Source: Acridotheres tristis
Lineage: Eukaryota; Chordata; Aves; Passeriformes; Sturnidae
DNA length: 64,000 bases
Direction: 5' to 3'
Assembly: GCA_037013685.1 (NCBI GenBank)
Contig: CM072886.1
Span: forward strand, 92,412,922-92,476,921
Of this stretch, positions 53,621 through 64,000 are shown piece after piece. The number at the start of each line of letters is the position of its first letter. Position 1 is the stretch's first letter. Made by a program: the position numbers and the translations under genes. The notes beneath the pieces are model-generated. The model was not told where the DNA came from. It did no database searches and worked only from the letters and a program-made list of their open reading frames with translations.

Positions 53621-56569
53621 GATTTCAGACATGAAAGTAACCAATTTCACAGAGTATAAAATAACAGCAATTGTAAAATGTCATATAAATTTTAAATAAT
53701 TAAAGACCTCTGAAAATATCTGGAAAACTACTGGGGCAATTAGAGTGAGAAGAAGAGGCACATACTTTTCATAGATTATAGATTTTTCTATGGGGTTTTT
53801 GTTTCAGTAGTTCGGTTTTGGTTTGGGGTTGGCATTTTTTGGGGGAGGAGGGGGGTGTTTCTCTCCACAAATCCTACAATTTTGCTAGAGCAATAAAAAA
53901 GGATTTTACAGTTCTAACATCCCTAGTAAACATGACTAACACTATGCAATTCGAAATATAGAGAAAAGGGGAAGGGGGACATTTATTTTTGCACATAAAT
54001 AAGAAAATAAAACCAAAAACTATTTAAAATTGCAACCAAAAAATTTAGTATTAATTGTAATTATGCACAAAGATAACCTTAATGTTTATCTGTGCATATG
54101 ACAAAACACTTAATTCCAACATGACAAAGTTGATGGGTGTGAATTTGTTAAATGTTATTAGTTTGAGTCACCAAAAATTATTGAAGGAAAAAAAAAAACA
54201 ACACAGCAACAACAACTGAAAAAAACCAACACACCTCTTATTTTAAGAACACATCTGTCAGTTCAACTAAATATTGGGAGTGCTCTCAGAACTTCTCAGG
54301 CCCATACATGCCTACTTCCAAGGTGAAGGAGGTTGACATCAACATACCTGAGACATCTAACAACAAAACTCAAAACTAACCTAACTGCACATGCTTTCTG
54401 CAGACATAACATAAAGACATAAATATGAGTGCAACATCAAGCATCATTATCTTTGCAAATTCTCTTCAATGTCCTGAAAAAAAAATTGGTTTATTTATAG
54501 GTTTTTATATCAGAACTTCTTTAGTTATAACTAAGATTTCTAAATTCAGCTCCAAGTAGTAACATCTGCAATGTCCAGAAAGCATCCCCAGACAGAAAAG
54601 TACCACTAGAAAGATACAAAAAAGTACACAAAAACATAGATGTCCCTTTCCTAAACAAAAGGGGAGCAGCTGGTTATTCCAGTTCTGGAACATTCTATGA
54701 CTTGGTTCTATGACTGCTTGAGGGAAGGTTAAGTAATCTGAGTACCTTTCAGTCTCTAAACATTGCAGTGTATTTTACAATTGAGTATTTGCTAGCTGGA
54801 TCAACTGCAGTGAAATTACACCTTAGAAAAAAAGCAATTCCTTGTAGGATCCATTATATAAATTCCAGTTTCCCTGTTTCCCCTGAAGCTGTTAACTTCT
54901 GAAGGCATTCCTGCCAGGAGGTCAAGATCTCCCAGCAGCACCATTGCTGCCAGGCTCCTGTTTCAGTGCCACGGTGGAGTGGAGGCCCTGGAGGATGCAA
55001 ACTCAAATACACTTCTTCAAGCAAGCTGCCATGAAGTCCCAGAAAATTTGCCAGGTAAGAAGGCAGGAAACAAGTTGGAAGTTTGCATTTCCTTAGAATG
55101 TTTCATTTTGGGGAAATCCACAGTCCTTAAAGAAAATGTTGATAAAATATCTTTTAACAGGTTCCTTGTCGCTCAGCCAGGTTTCTGGAGGAAATGAGGA
55201 GTAATAAAACCTTGCTTGGAGATGCCAGTCTAGAAGCTGGCCTCCCTTAGGGCCGAAGCTGCTATATGTGAACTGGGCAATAGTCTGTTCTTTTAAATGT
55301 GACTACAGGGATCAGTTTCGTGATCTGAAATAAAGCAGCATCCAGTGGCTGACCCCGAGGTGCACAGTAAAGGTCTGTCAGGGGAGATACACATAAAGAT
55401 GGGCTACACAGAACTTAACAGCAGACTACAGTTTGTGTTTGTTCCTGCTCAACAGGAAGCTGGGGAAGGAAGCCCTGTTTTTAGAGACCTCTGCACTGTT
55501 ACAATGCACTGCTGTTCAGCTACAAATAAATGGGCATGGCGGAGCAAGAAACTACTGCAAGTCTTAAGTTTAGCTTAATCACACTCATTCTTCTGCTTTA
55601 CTGGGGCTTTAGCGTTGTTTTAGGTGGTTTTGATTGTGTTGTGGATTTTTAAACAACTGGCTAAACTACAAAGGCTATGATCAGCCAAAAAATGCTGACT
55701 CTGAGAATACTAGTTCCCTCAGTTTGGCTAGCTTCCTACTGAAGCCAAGTGTTTTGAAGAAATTCAGGAGGGCTAATGAAGACATTTTTTGCGTAAAGGT
55801 TAAGATGTGGCAATCCTAATGGAAACCTCCAAGCCCACCTTTAAATCAACAAGCTGGAAATATCAAGTAGGACCTATAGAAGACTTGGGTTGAGATCTAA
55901 TAGTATCACTTATGTCCAACTGAACTTTCTGACAGGAAGACTGGACTAGATCAGTATTCACGGCAGGAAATGGTCACTCATGAAGGGTGTTACAAAAGCT
56001 TTCTTTTCTAGGGACAAAAATACAACATTGAGGAACTCTCCAGCAGTTCCTCATCAACAGGGTACTAGCACTGTAAAAGAAAAAAAAAACTTACTCAGCA
56101 ATTCAACACAGGTTTTCTTTCCCTGAAGTGCAGCAATATAGCACATCTCCTCTACACATTCAAAATCTGAATAATTGGGTCACTTGGCCTGTGTGAGTAA
56201 CTTATTTTACTGCCATATTTATATAAACAAACAATTATAGTTAATAATAATAATTCATGCTCCTTGATTTATTAATCTTATCAGATAACAGAACGTGCTC
56301 CAGCAATATAAAACCCATGACAAAAACTTATCACCTAGCCTTCAGCTGCTTACAGAAGTATTGGAGGGAATGAAGATAGAACAGATTTCCAAATTCATAC
56401 ACACATCACAATATTGAAGGTCAGGTAGAAAAGGACAGAAGCGATTCCTGTTTCCACACCCACAGACACCAGTAATGGCAGCCTCTGTCACTAGAAGATG
56501 CATCTTAAGGCTGTACAGGCAGATCAGTACTTGGGTGCTGGTGGAAAGGTGCAAGATTGTTTTGGGCTT
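53621..56569. other. Non-coding stretch
   Basis: AT-rich DNA with a G-rich run near 53837-53857 (TTTTTTGGGGGAGGAGGGGG) and an A-run near 54187. A GC-richer part at 54880-55600 has plus-strand frames of 60-80 codons without domains. No exon was assigned. Confidence 0.4.
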
Positions 56570-57053
56570 TACTGGGCTTTCGCACCACTAATCAGTGGTT
56601 TGTCATCAGTCTCATCTGTTTTTGTTTGGATCGAGGATTATTAGAAAGGCAGTCGAGCCAGATTCTCATGTTCAGACTTGGAAGTTTATTACATCTTATC
56701 AAAATTTACAGAAAGCATAGCAGCACTTCTAGCTCCTTGCTAGAATTAGGAAAAATGGCTCCAAGCTGAGCCTGTTTCAAGGCCTTTTAAAGCTAAACAT
56801 ACCAATAAAAGTTTTACGCCTATATTATTTATACTTTTAATCCAATAATAGATTCCCATGACCCTTAGAGTGACTTTCGACTGACCAATCCAAAGATAAC
56901 TACCTAATTTCCATGAAGAAGCAGGAAGAGAAGATGAACAAGAAGACACCACCCAAAATTCTCCATCTTGTCCCATAGCTACCACTATATATAAAAACTT
57001 CAAATTTAAAACCCATCACCCAGTGAAAATATACATCTAACCCACTGCACATT
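56570..57053 (-). mobile_element. LTR-like element (probable solo LTR of an endogenous retrovirus)
   Basis: Read on the minus strand: the fragment begins near TGTGCAGTGGGTTAGATG and contains a TATAAATA box (56826-56833). About 140 bases later comes an AATAAA polyadenylation signal (56685-56690), followed by a U5-like stretch. At 56570-56587 the sequence TGGTGCGAAAGCCCAGTA resembles a primer-binding site for tRNA-Phe with one base missing and a few changes. This TATA - AATAAA - PBS order is that of an avian retroviral LTR about 465 bases long. No gag, pol or env follows, so it is a solo or truncated LTR. Exact ends and target-site duplication were not established. Confidence 0.55.
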
Positions 57054-59400
57054 TATGATTTCTAACTTATTTTTTATATTTAAAAGTCTTCTCCAAGGTT
57101 TTAGGTGCAGTGCAGTGTTTTCCAGGGGTCTGTGCCTGGAAGCACAGAGAGCTCAAAAAACTCCAGTTTCCTGAGATGCAACAGAAAGGAGCTGTTAAGA
57201 TGGGAAAGATGACACAGTTGTGATAAAAACTATTCCATTATTCACTACTAAACATTCAGTTTGTGCCAAATTTGCAGGAATTTCGAGTAACAGCACTTGT
57301 GATGTTTCAATCTACATTATGCCAAATATGTATCTGCTCTACAAATGCCACATTTAAACTGGCAGTCTGGTTTGCCCGAATGAGCTTATAACCAAGGAAA
57401 CACCATGAGGGTGTAAGAGCAGGCAAACCAAACCCAAAAAAAACCTGCAATTCTGCAAACAGTGGTGTTAGCAAATTCTGTCTTCTCATGATATTATCCT
57501 CATGAGTTATTCAGTACCCAGCTGAAGTTTCCATTGCACAGAGCATTTCCTCTGCTGTGAGAACTGGCAAACACAACCAACACACACACACACACAAATT
57601 GGAGCCTTTCTTTCCATCAGGGCACTTATAAGGTCTTTTTTTTCTTTCCTCCCCAGACACCTATCTCCACAAAACTTTCAGGAACAGAGGCCGTAACCTG
57701 AAGTACTATAATAAGGTGTAAATCATGCCTCAAAGACAGATCGATCAAAGTAGGGGAAGGTAGTAGGCTGTTCATCTCTCGAGGATTTAAGACATTACCT
57801 TCAAATGAAAAAAAATAAGCATTTTAAAATTTCGTTTTCTTTTCACCTAAGGCCCTAGCAAACAGTATAAATTTTGAGCAGCCATATCTATTTTTCAGTG
57901 GCTAAACTGGCAAATGTTTCTGGGCATTGCCATATTTCACAAACCGTGAGGGGTTTTCTGCTGTAGTTTTGGGCCCAGTGAGATTCAGAAAGTACAAAAG
58001 GGCACATAAGATGCTGTACATTTTATACCCAGTAAACTCTGATCTGCGATTGATTTATACAGTGTGCTAAGTCTTTATTTCTTTTCCTTTAGCTTGGCAA
58101 CATAATTTCACTTTGATGGTCAGCCTTTCAATTAATCAAAGTGGACACAGCATTTGCAGCTTCTTTTGAAGTCAAAAAGAATTGTGTGCTCAGGACCTCT
58201 TAAAATGAGACCACTTATTTAGGTACTTAAAGATGGCTGTCAACACCTAACTCCAGTCTCCTAAGTTTGAAATTGCTGACTTTAGTAATTTGCCCAAGGA
58301 AAGTGAACCTGGGGCACAGAGAGACTACACAAAATCTTACCTCTCATGACCAAGAAGTCCTTGGCTCTTAGTTATAAGTGCAGACAAATCTCTCTTTTGA
58401 CTGGTTTGCCAGTACTGAAACTCAATTCAAGTACACAGAAGTAGACCATTTCTAAAATGCTGGTTTGGTCAGAACTGTTTTCTAGGGGGATCTTATGTCC
58501 AACTGCAATTATGTGATAATGGAATCCAGACATGGATTTACAGAAATCAGAGGAACACAGCAAACTTTATAAGGCATTTCTCTGTTTGACTACTCAGACG
58601 AATTGCATCCAGGTCTGCTGAGCACTGGCTGTACCATGCTTAATTTCAATGCCCAGAGGCAGACAGCCTGATACAGGAAGCACTGGCTGACATCGCAGCC
58701 CAGCACACAAGCCAGCGACACCCTTCCTTTGGAGAAGTGTTAACGCACTCACGAGAACTCTTCTCATAAACTAAGAAGTGCTAGAGCATTAATAAAGACT
58801 AGGAAAAAAGAATTAGCAGCAGGGTGGAGCTGATACATTTTCCAGCCCAATGTCTTTTTTCCCTCAGTTATGTGTCAAACAGCTTGTCTGTGCTGACACG
58901 CGAGCGTAGCTGGCGCAGGTGACGGGAGATGACGTGTGACATGAAGGAGACCACCAGAGTTCATGTCGGGGCCCGTGGCAGGCTGGTTCCTGGTTGTTGG
59001 GCCATGGCGAGGCCCAGAGCACCAGACTGCAGCGGTGGCCGCTCCCTGCCCTGGTTAAATCAAAGCAGCAGCAGCAGCATGCCCCAACAAACGCTTTGCT
59101 TCGCTTGACAGACCTTTTACGAGATGTACATGAACTACAAAGATCTAGGGAGGAGTTATGGTGCTAGAAACAGTGAAATGGATTTTACTTTGTAACTTGC
59201 AAGAGATCACAAAAAGCCATAAGCACTTTCTCCTTCTGTTTAGAAAATGCATCTTGCTCTTCAGTTGTAACACATAATACATTACATCAGAGTATGGCAG
59301 GTAAAATACTTGCTTTGTAAAGTTTTTGGTGTGTACTGATTCCCAATACTCCCTTCTCCAACAGAGAGAAACAGAGTTCAAAATAAACTCAATATTTAGT
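57054..59400. other. Non-coding stretch
   Basis: Holds a CA microsatellite (57581-57596). A complex patch at 57840-58150 could be conserved (GGCAACATAATTTCACTTTG, then TTTCAATTAATCAAAGTGG). A moderately CpG-rich patch lies at 58890-59060 (GACACGCGAGCGTAGC, GGGGCCCGTGG). A CAG run lies near 59066-59080. No exon was assigned. Confidence 0.4.
57581..57596 (+). repeat. Short (CA)n microsatellite
   Basis: Eight uninterrupted CA units are present. Confidence 0.85.
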
Positions 59401-59444
59401 TAACTACAAGCATACACTGCCATAACTACAAGCATACACTGCCA
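59401..59444 (+). repeat. Perfect 22-bp tandem duplication
   Basis: The unit TAACTACAAGCATACACTGC plus CA occurs twice in a row with no difference. Perfect identity means it is recent or an assembly artefact. Confidence 0.9.
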
Positions 59445-62400
59445 TTCATCTAATGCTAGTCCACCTTTTCTTCAGCAAAGTATTTTGCCCTTCATATATA
59501 TTATGAAACATTCCTCCACCACAATATTTTTGATACCATTACCAATTCGACTGGTAGACTAGATTTTTAGGCCAAGTGCCTTTAACAGAAACAATGCAAG
59601 AGAAAAATTCCTCAAAAATTTTCAAAATGAGGAGAGCAGGAAGCAACTCAAGAAGTACAGAAATGGCAGCACATACCCACCCCAGAATAAAATCTGGATG
59701 ACGCTGTGCTTCAGCATCACAAGTAGAGATATAATCAAAAGCTTTCATAGCTGATGTGTGTCTCCATCTACAAAATATAATACTGTTACAATCAGGTATT
59801 TTCAAAACTCACTGATATCTAGTTTTTACTCAAGAATTCATATTTTGCATTCAGGGTTTATTATTTTTAAAAGTTTAGACTGCATCAGTAAGAACACAGG
59901 GTATGCTAAAATGTTACATTACATACATTCTGAATTCTGCATAAAATACTCAGTTCATCTCCCTCTCAAGTCTGAACTTTTGCAACAGCAATCATACAGC
60001 AAATTTGCACAAACTGGGATTTACAGATTACTACTTGTTGACAGTTGAGGTACAAAAAAATTATACCACGACACTACAGTACTCAGTGCACAAGCAAACA
60101 GGCAAAATGTGAAGTAAGATTCTCTAAGTGATCCATCAGCTACAATATTTCAAAGATAGAGGTGTCAACCAGTCCATATTATACAATTCTTGAAATTAAG
60201 AAATTGCAACTTTTAAAACAGAAATTCTTGAAATGCTAATAGTAGCAAATTGAAGAATCTGTTCAATTAACTGTAACACAGTAATTTATGGTAGCAGATA
60301 GCCTAGGACTCAGAAGTTTATCAAGGAAAAGAAATGACAGTATTTCATATGCCACTCTGAAAGGGACAGGAACAAAATACTGCTTCCCATCAGAAATTTG
60401 CTTGGAAAATATGTATGTTACCTCAGAAAAACAGTCACATGTCTAAATAATCTGCAAAACCTCATTGCAAACACCACCAAAAGTATGTATCTTAAGGAAG
60501 AAAACCACTTCGAAGACAAATGAACTTGTAGGAACACTGCAAACAAGTGTGTCCCTTAACTGTATTCCTTAAATTTCCTATGGAAAGACAATCTTAAATG
60601 ATCAATGTCTTTAATTGTGTTGCATCCAGTCTAAGTAATGATGCTTAGACTGAGTAGCAGAACTGTTTTGTGGGTTTATCTTAGAGCCCAATATTGCCCA
60701 TATTGCCCACTTACACAGATTAAGAAGATGGTCAAAACATATTACATCTCCAAGTCTTCATATACGACCTTCTTTCCTACAGAAAGGAGGTATAAAGAGG
60801 AATCAGAAATCTCCGAACCTTAATATAGAATCAAAAACAAAGGTTGACCAGGATCACAAACTGTTTTTCATCTCAGCAAAGTCAACATAGTTCATTGTAG
60901 CTATTCCACTCCCTTCCTATACAATCTGCTGCACATATATGTTGTGTTTGACTGTGTACTCTGTAAACAATATTATGCAAAACCACAAGGTAGCCAGTAA
61001 TACAGCTTAAAAGCAAAATACTTGCTCCAAACAAATACAGCTCACCTTCCCTCCTCTCTGCAGGCAGGGAGAGATCCTGCTCAGAACATCTCACTACTGG
61101 ATCAAGAGAAGGAAAAGGGGAGAAAACTGTAGCAAATGCAAGGCAGCCAAAATTAAGGGTCTCCTTAAACACATGAATGTGGAACAGGTGAGCAGATGTA
61201 TGCTACCATGGGCACAGATCCAGTTACTTAGATACAAACAATCTGTGGAAATATTTGCTCAGCCTATTCAGTTCTGTGAACTGCGTCATGATTTGTATCA
61301 GATGTGAGCAAATAACTCACAAATAGAGATTTATAAACAAACTGCTTACTGAAAATCACCTACTCAAGTCCAAGAGGCACATTTAAGCAGGAACAGAACA
61401 CTGGTCCTTCATCAAGCATCTGTGCCTCCAGCTTTTGCATTTGTGCAGTCTAACAAAATTCCTGAATGTGGATAGCTCACAGTGAGTCAATCTGGCTATG
61501 ACACAGGAAAATAAACATTTACACAAACAGTTCTTTATGCACAGCTATCTATATGCACAGTGATCCATATGCACAGCTAACCAGCCAGTTTGCCATTACC
61601 TGGATGTCTTAAGTTTAGAAAATACAGTGCTATCTTTGCTCTTTGCTTTAAAACAAAATACAATAAACCCCACCAAATCTTAAGAGGCATAATACTAAAA
61701 CCGGCATTAAAAAATATGAATGTGATGAAATCCAAAAATTTTTCTTCATATCACATGTAAGCCAGGGCATACAACTTATATATGAATGCAGACGATTATA
61801 AAGACAGATTTTGCATCACATGAAAATTAACTTGTGTTTTATAGAATAAAGATTAAAAGAATCACCTATAGCCCCCTTTCTTGATATGTGGGATGTTTTC
61901 TACTGCAGCCAATGACTTCATCTTTTTAACAGTATTTACTATTTCTAACCCATTCCACTGTTGCTACACCTTTCCATCACCTCCCTGTTCAAAAGGAAGG
62001 CATCTCCTTGGCAGTGTATACTTGCCTCCAGGGAGCTGACCCCCCTACTGTGGAAGGCTGAGATCAGACAGCATGGATGTCCTGCAGGAACTCTCTGTGC
62101 CTGGTGATTGTCACTTTTCTTGTTTTCTCCTGCTGTCTCTCCTGTAAAAACGATTCCTCTGCTCCAAAAGCAGCAATTCTTTTTTCCTTTGGATTCTTCT
62201 AATAAACCTCATCAACTATGCTCCAACTGCTCTCTACTTCTGTCAAGCTCAAAGACTGCAAATGCTACCTCATATCTGAGGAAGAGCTAGAAGTGCCTGA
62301 AGTTTATGTGTCTTTTCCAAGGGTATCAGCTGTTCGATTATGAGCTATTATCTCTCCTTACAAACCTCGGCATTGTATTTTCCAGACTGTATTGCTCATC

Positions 62401-64000
62401 TAAAAATTGTGCTCTAGTTTCTTCTGTGCTCCATGGCAGTCATAAATCAAGGAGTGCTGGGAGAAGCTCCATTGCAAGGAGATATCAAATTATTTGGGTT
62501 AAACATTCCCAGGCACGTTACAGAGTGATGAAAAAGAAGAAGAAACTAAATGGAATTAAAAGTCCTACTACAAACTGCAGCTCCCTGTATAAAGAAAATT
62601 GCATGCCAGGATGCTCAAAAGAGTTAGGATGCAAGTTCCCCTTTTATCAATACTTGCAGGCAATCACTCACCTTTTTATGGAAAACTATACCTTTTTTGA
62701 TACAATGGTGACCCAGCTTAGAAAAGTAAATGGAAAAAAGTATGAAAAAAAGACTTTTTATTATTCCTTGAAATCAAAATGTAAAAATTTAAATGATCTG
62801 AAAAAGCACCTCTTTATTAAAGAGTTGATGAAAGTGTGGGTCAGTCCTATTATCCTTTTAAATTAATAAAAAAATCTTGATCTTTTAAAGTTCAGAAGAA
62901 TGATGTATATTTAAAATATTCTATAATTACTGCAAAAGTATTAATTAACAGTTCATGGATGCATAAGTAGTGAGATGAAGGAATGAGCCAACTACTCACT
63001 ATAAATATAAGCTTAAAAAATCATTTTGTAGCATTTTTGTAGCTGGATGATGTTAGGCAGGTCATAACACTAGTACTTTTCCTCTGAAAACCTAATAATT
63101 ATTAACCTTTTTAATTTTTAAACTGAATATTGACTTTGCAATAAATTGGAGTAAGTTCAATCTTACAGTCAATTCCAAACATGAAAGAGTTTCTCTCTCA
63201 GCCATACTGACCATTAGCACTAATTTACAGGTATTTTCTTAAGCTTGACTCAAAGAGAAGTCTGAATTATCTTACTGCAAACGATTTTAAGTAACAGTAT
63301 AATAATTCATATATAAAGCACAGAATTATAGATACATAAAATGACTATTTTATCTACCAAACTATAAAAGGATATTAGAAGCTATTCCAAATTGCATGGG
63401 AAACCCTGAATGTACACAACACAATCTTACACCATCTTCCTTCCACAATAAGACCCACAGGTATACAGGAAAAGTATGAGAGACAATTCTGTTAACTTCA
63501 GCCCTTCAAGAAATGCAGTGGGTCTGCTTCCATATTTTAGGAATGCTTTGTTCAATGCTTTTTGTTACCTTTTCAAAACAAACAAACAAAAGAAAGCTTT
63601 CTGGTTAGATTTGATAACTACTAGTTCTGCATGCCATCCTTCAACTCCCAGAAATCTCTCTTGTCACTGTAGGAGTCTGAATCACAGTGTAGTTAAGAAA
63701 CTCCCTCTTGCTGAGCCCATGGGGAGGCTGGTTCTGATCGGGCAGAGATTCCCCATCCCTCAAGCCATTCCCCTCTCTCTCCTTTGCACTACTGAGCCAA
63801 GGCTGCACCCACACAATGGGAAGGATTGCAACTTCTCATCCTGGGAACCCAGAGGGAAGAAAGAAGAGGTGGTGGGAGAGGTTAATTTCCTGTGTAGGAC
63901 ATGCTAGAAAAATCAGCCAACAGACTAAGGAGATGGTAGGAAGATCCAGGGGTCCATGAGAAAAACACTCGTGGAACATGGGATGTAGGGACTTGAGCTG
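59445..64000. other. Non-coding stretch to window end
   Basis: No secure exon was found. It contains a weak minus-strand exon-like segment at 59677-59767 and a 186-codon plus open frame at 62306-62866. That frame is Lys/Ser/Tyr-rich, has no recognisable domain, and may be chance in AT-rich DNA. The final 300 bases are GC-richer with a 143-codon plus frame (63476-63907) without a domain. Confidence 0.4.

Noticed and set aside
1..64000. CRISPR array, tRNA or rRNA genes, operon or phage module
   Set aside because: No regular repeat-spacer array, no cloverleaf or rRNA-like sequence, and the base composition, CR1 pieces and spliced exon indicate vertebrate nuclear DNA.

Overview
The window looks like nuclear DNA from a bird. 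It is AT-rich and poor in genes. It carries CR1 retroposon pieces, some with the TCACAGAA-type octamer tail, and one LTR-type fragment. It has short simple repeats, CpG depletion with one clear CpG-rich island, and no bacterial-style gene packing. I see no SINE or L1 carpet, which argues against a mammal. The species cannot be named from sequence alone.

Only one coding segment is secure: a 75-nt minus-strand exon at 7106-7180. It has a good splice acceptor and donor and encodes the second half of a C2H2 zinc finger plus its linker. I recognise the residues as matching the ZNF407-type multi-finger protein; ZNF335 is the main alternative. If so, most or all of the window is intron of one large gene. 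Flanking introns are at least 7.1 kb on the 3' side and about 57 kb on the 5' side, because no second finger exon was recognised. Nearly all other long open frames cross repeats or AT-rich DNA and look like chance.

Layout: 1-215 ancient CR1; about 0.9-2.6 kb a diverged local repeat pair; 7.1 kb the exon; 8.0-8.3 kb a possible conserved element; 12.46-12.72 kb an 89-bp tandem repeat; 23.3 kb a CR1 tail; 25.2-26.5 kb a GC-richer block that looks like a decayed minus-strand coding remnant with hydrophobic segments; 28.4-28.6 kb a homeobox/octamer-rich element; 30.2-30.76 kb a CpG island; 33.8-34.03 kb a CR1 fragment; 44.9-45.6, 48.7-49.0 and 53.0-53.6 kb further possible conserved elements; 46.0-46.3 kb a weak CpG cluster; 56.57-57.05 kb a solo-LTR-like element; 59.4 kb a perfect 22-bp duplication.

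How it may work together (inference): a large zinc-finger gene whose introns hold a CpG island and several AT-rich homeobox-type elements would fit a regulatory landscape serving the host gene or a neighbouring developmental gene. ZNF407 lies beside TSHZ1 in vertebrates, which makes TSHZ1 a candidate target. I found no convincing new multi-gene system. The most unusual items are the 25-26.5 kb hydrophobic remnant, the isolated CpG island with an X-box-like site, and the 12.5-kb tandem repeat whose copies differ mostly by G-to-A.
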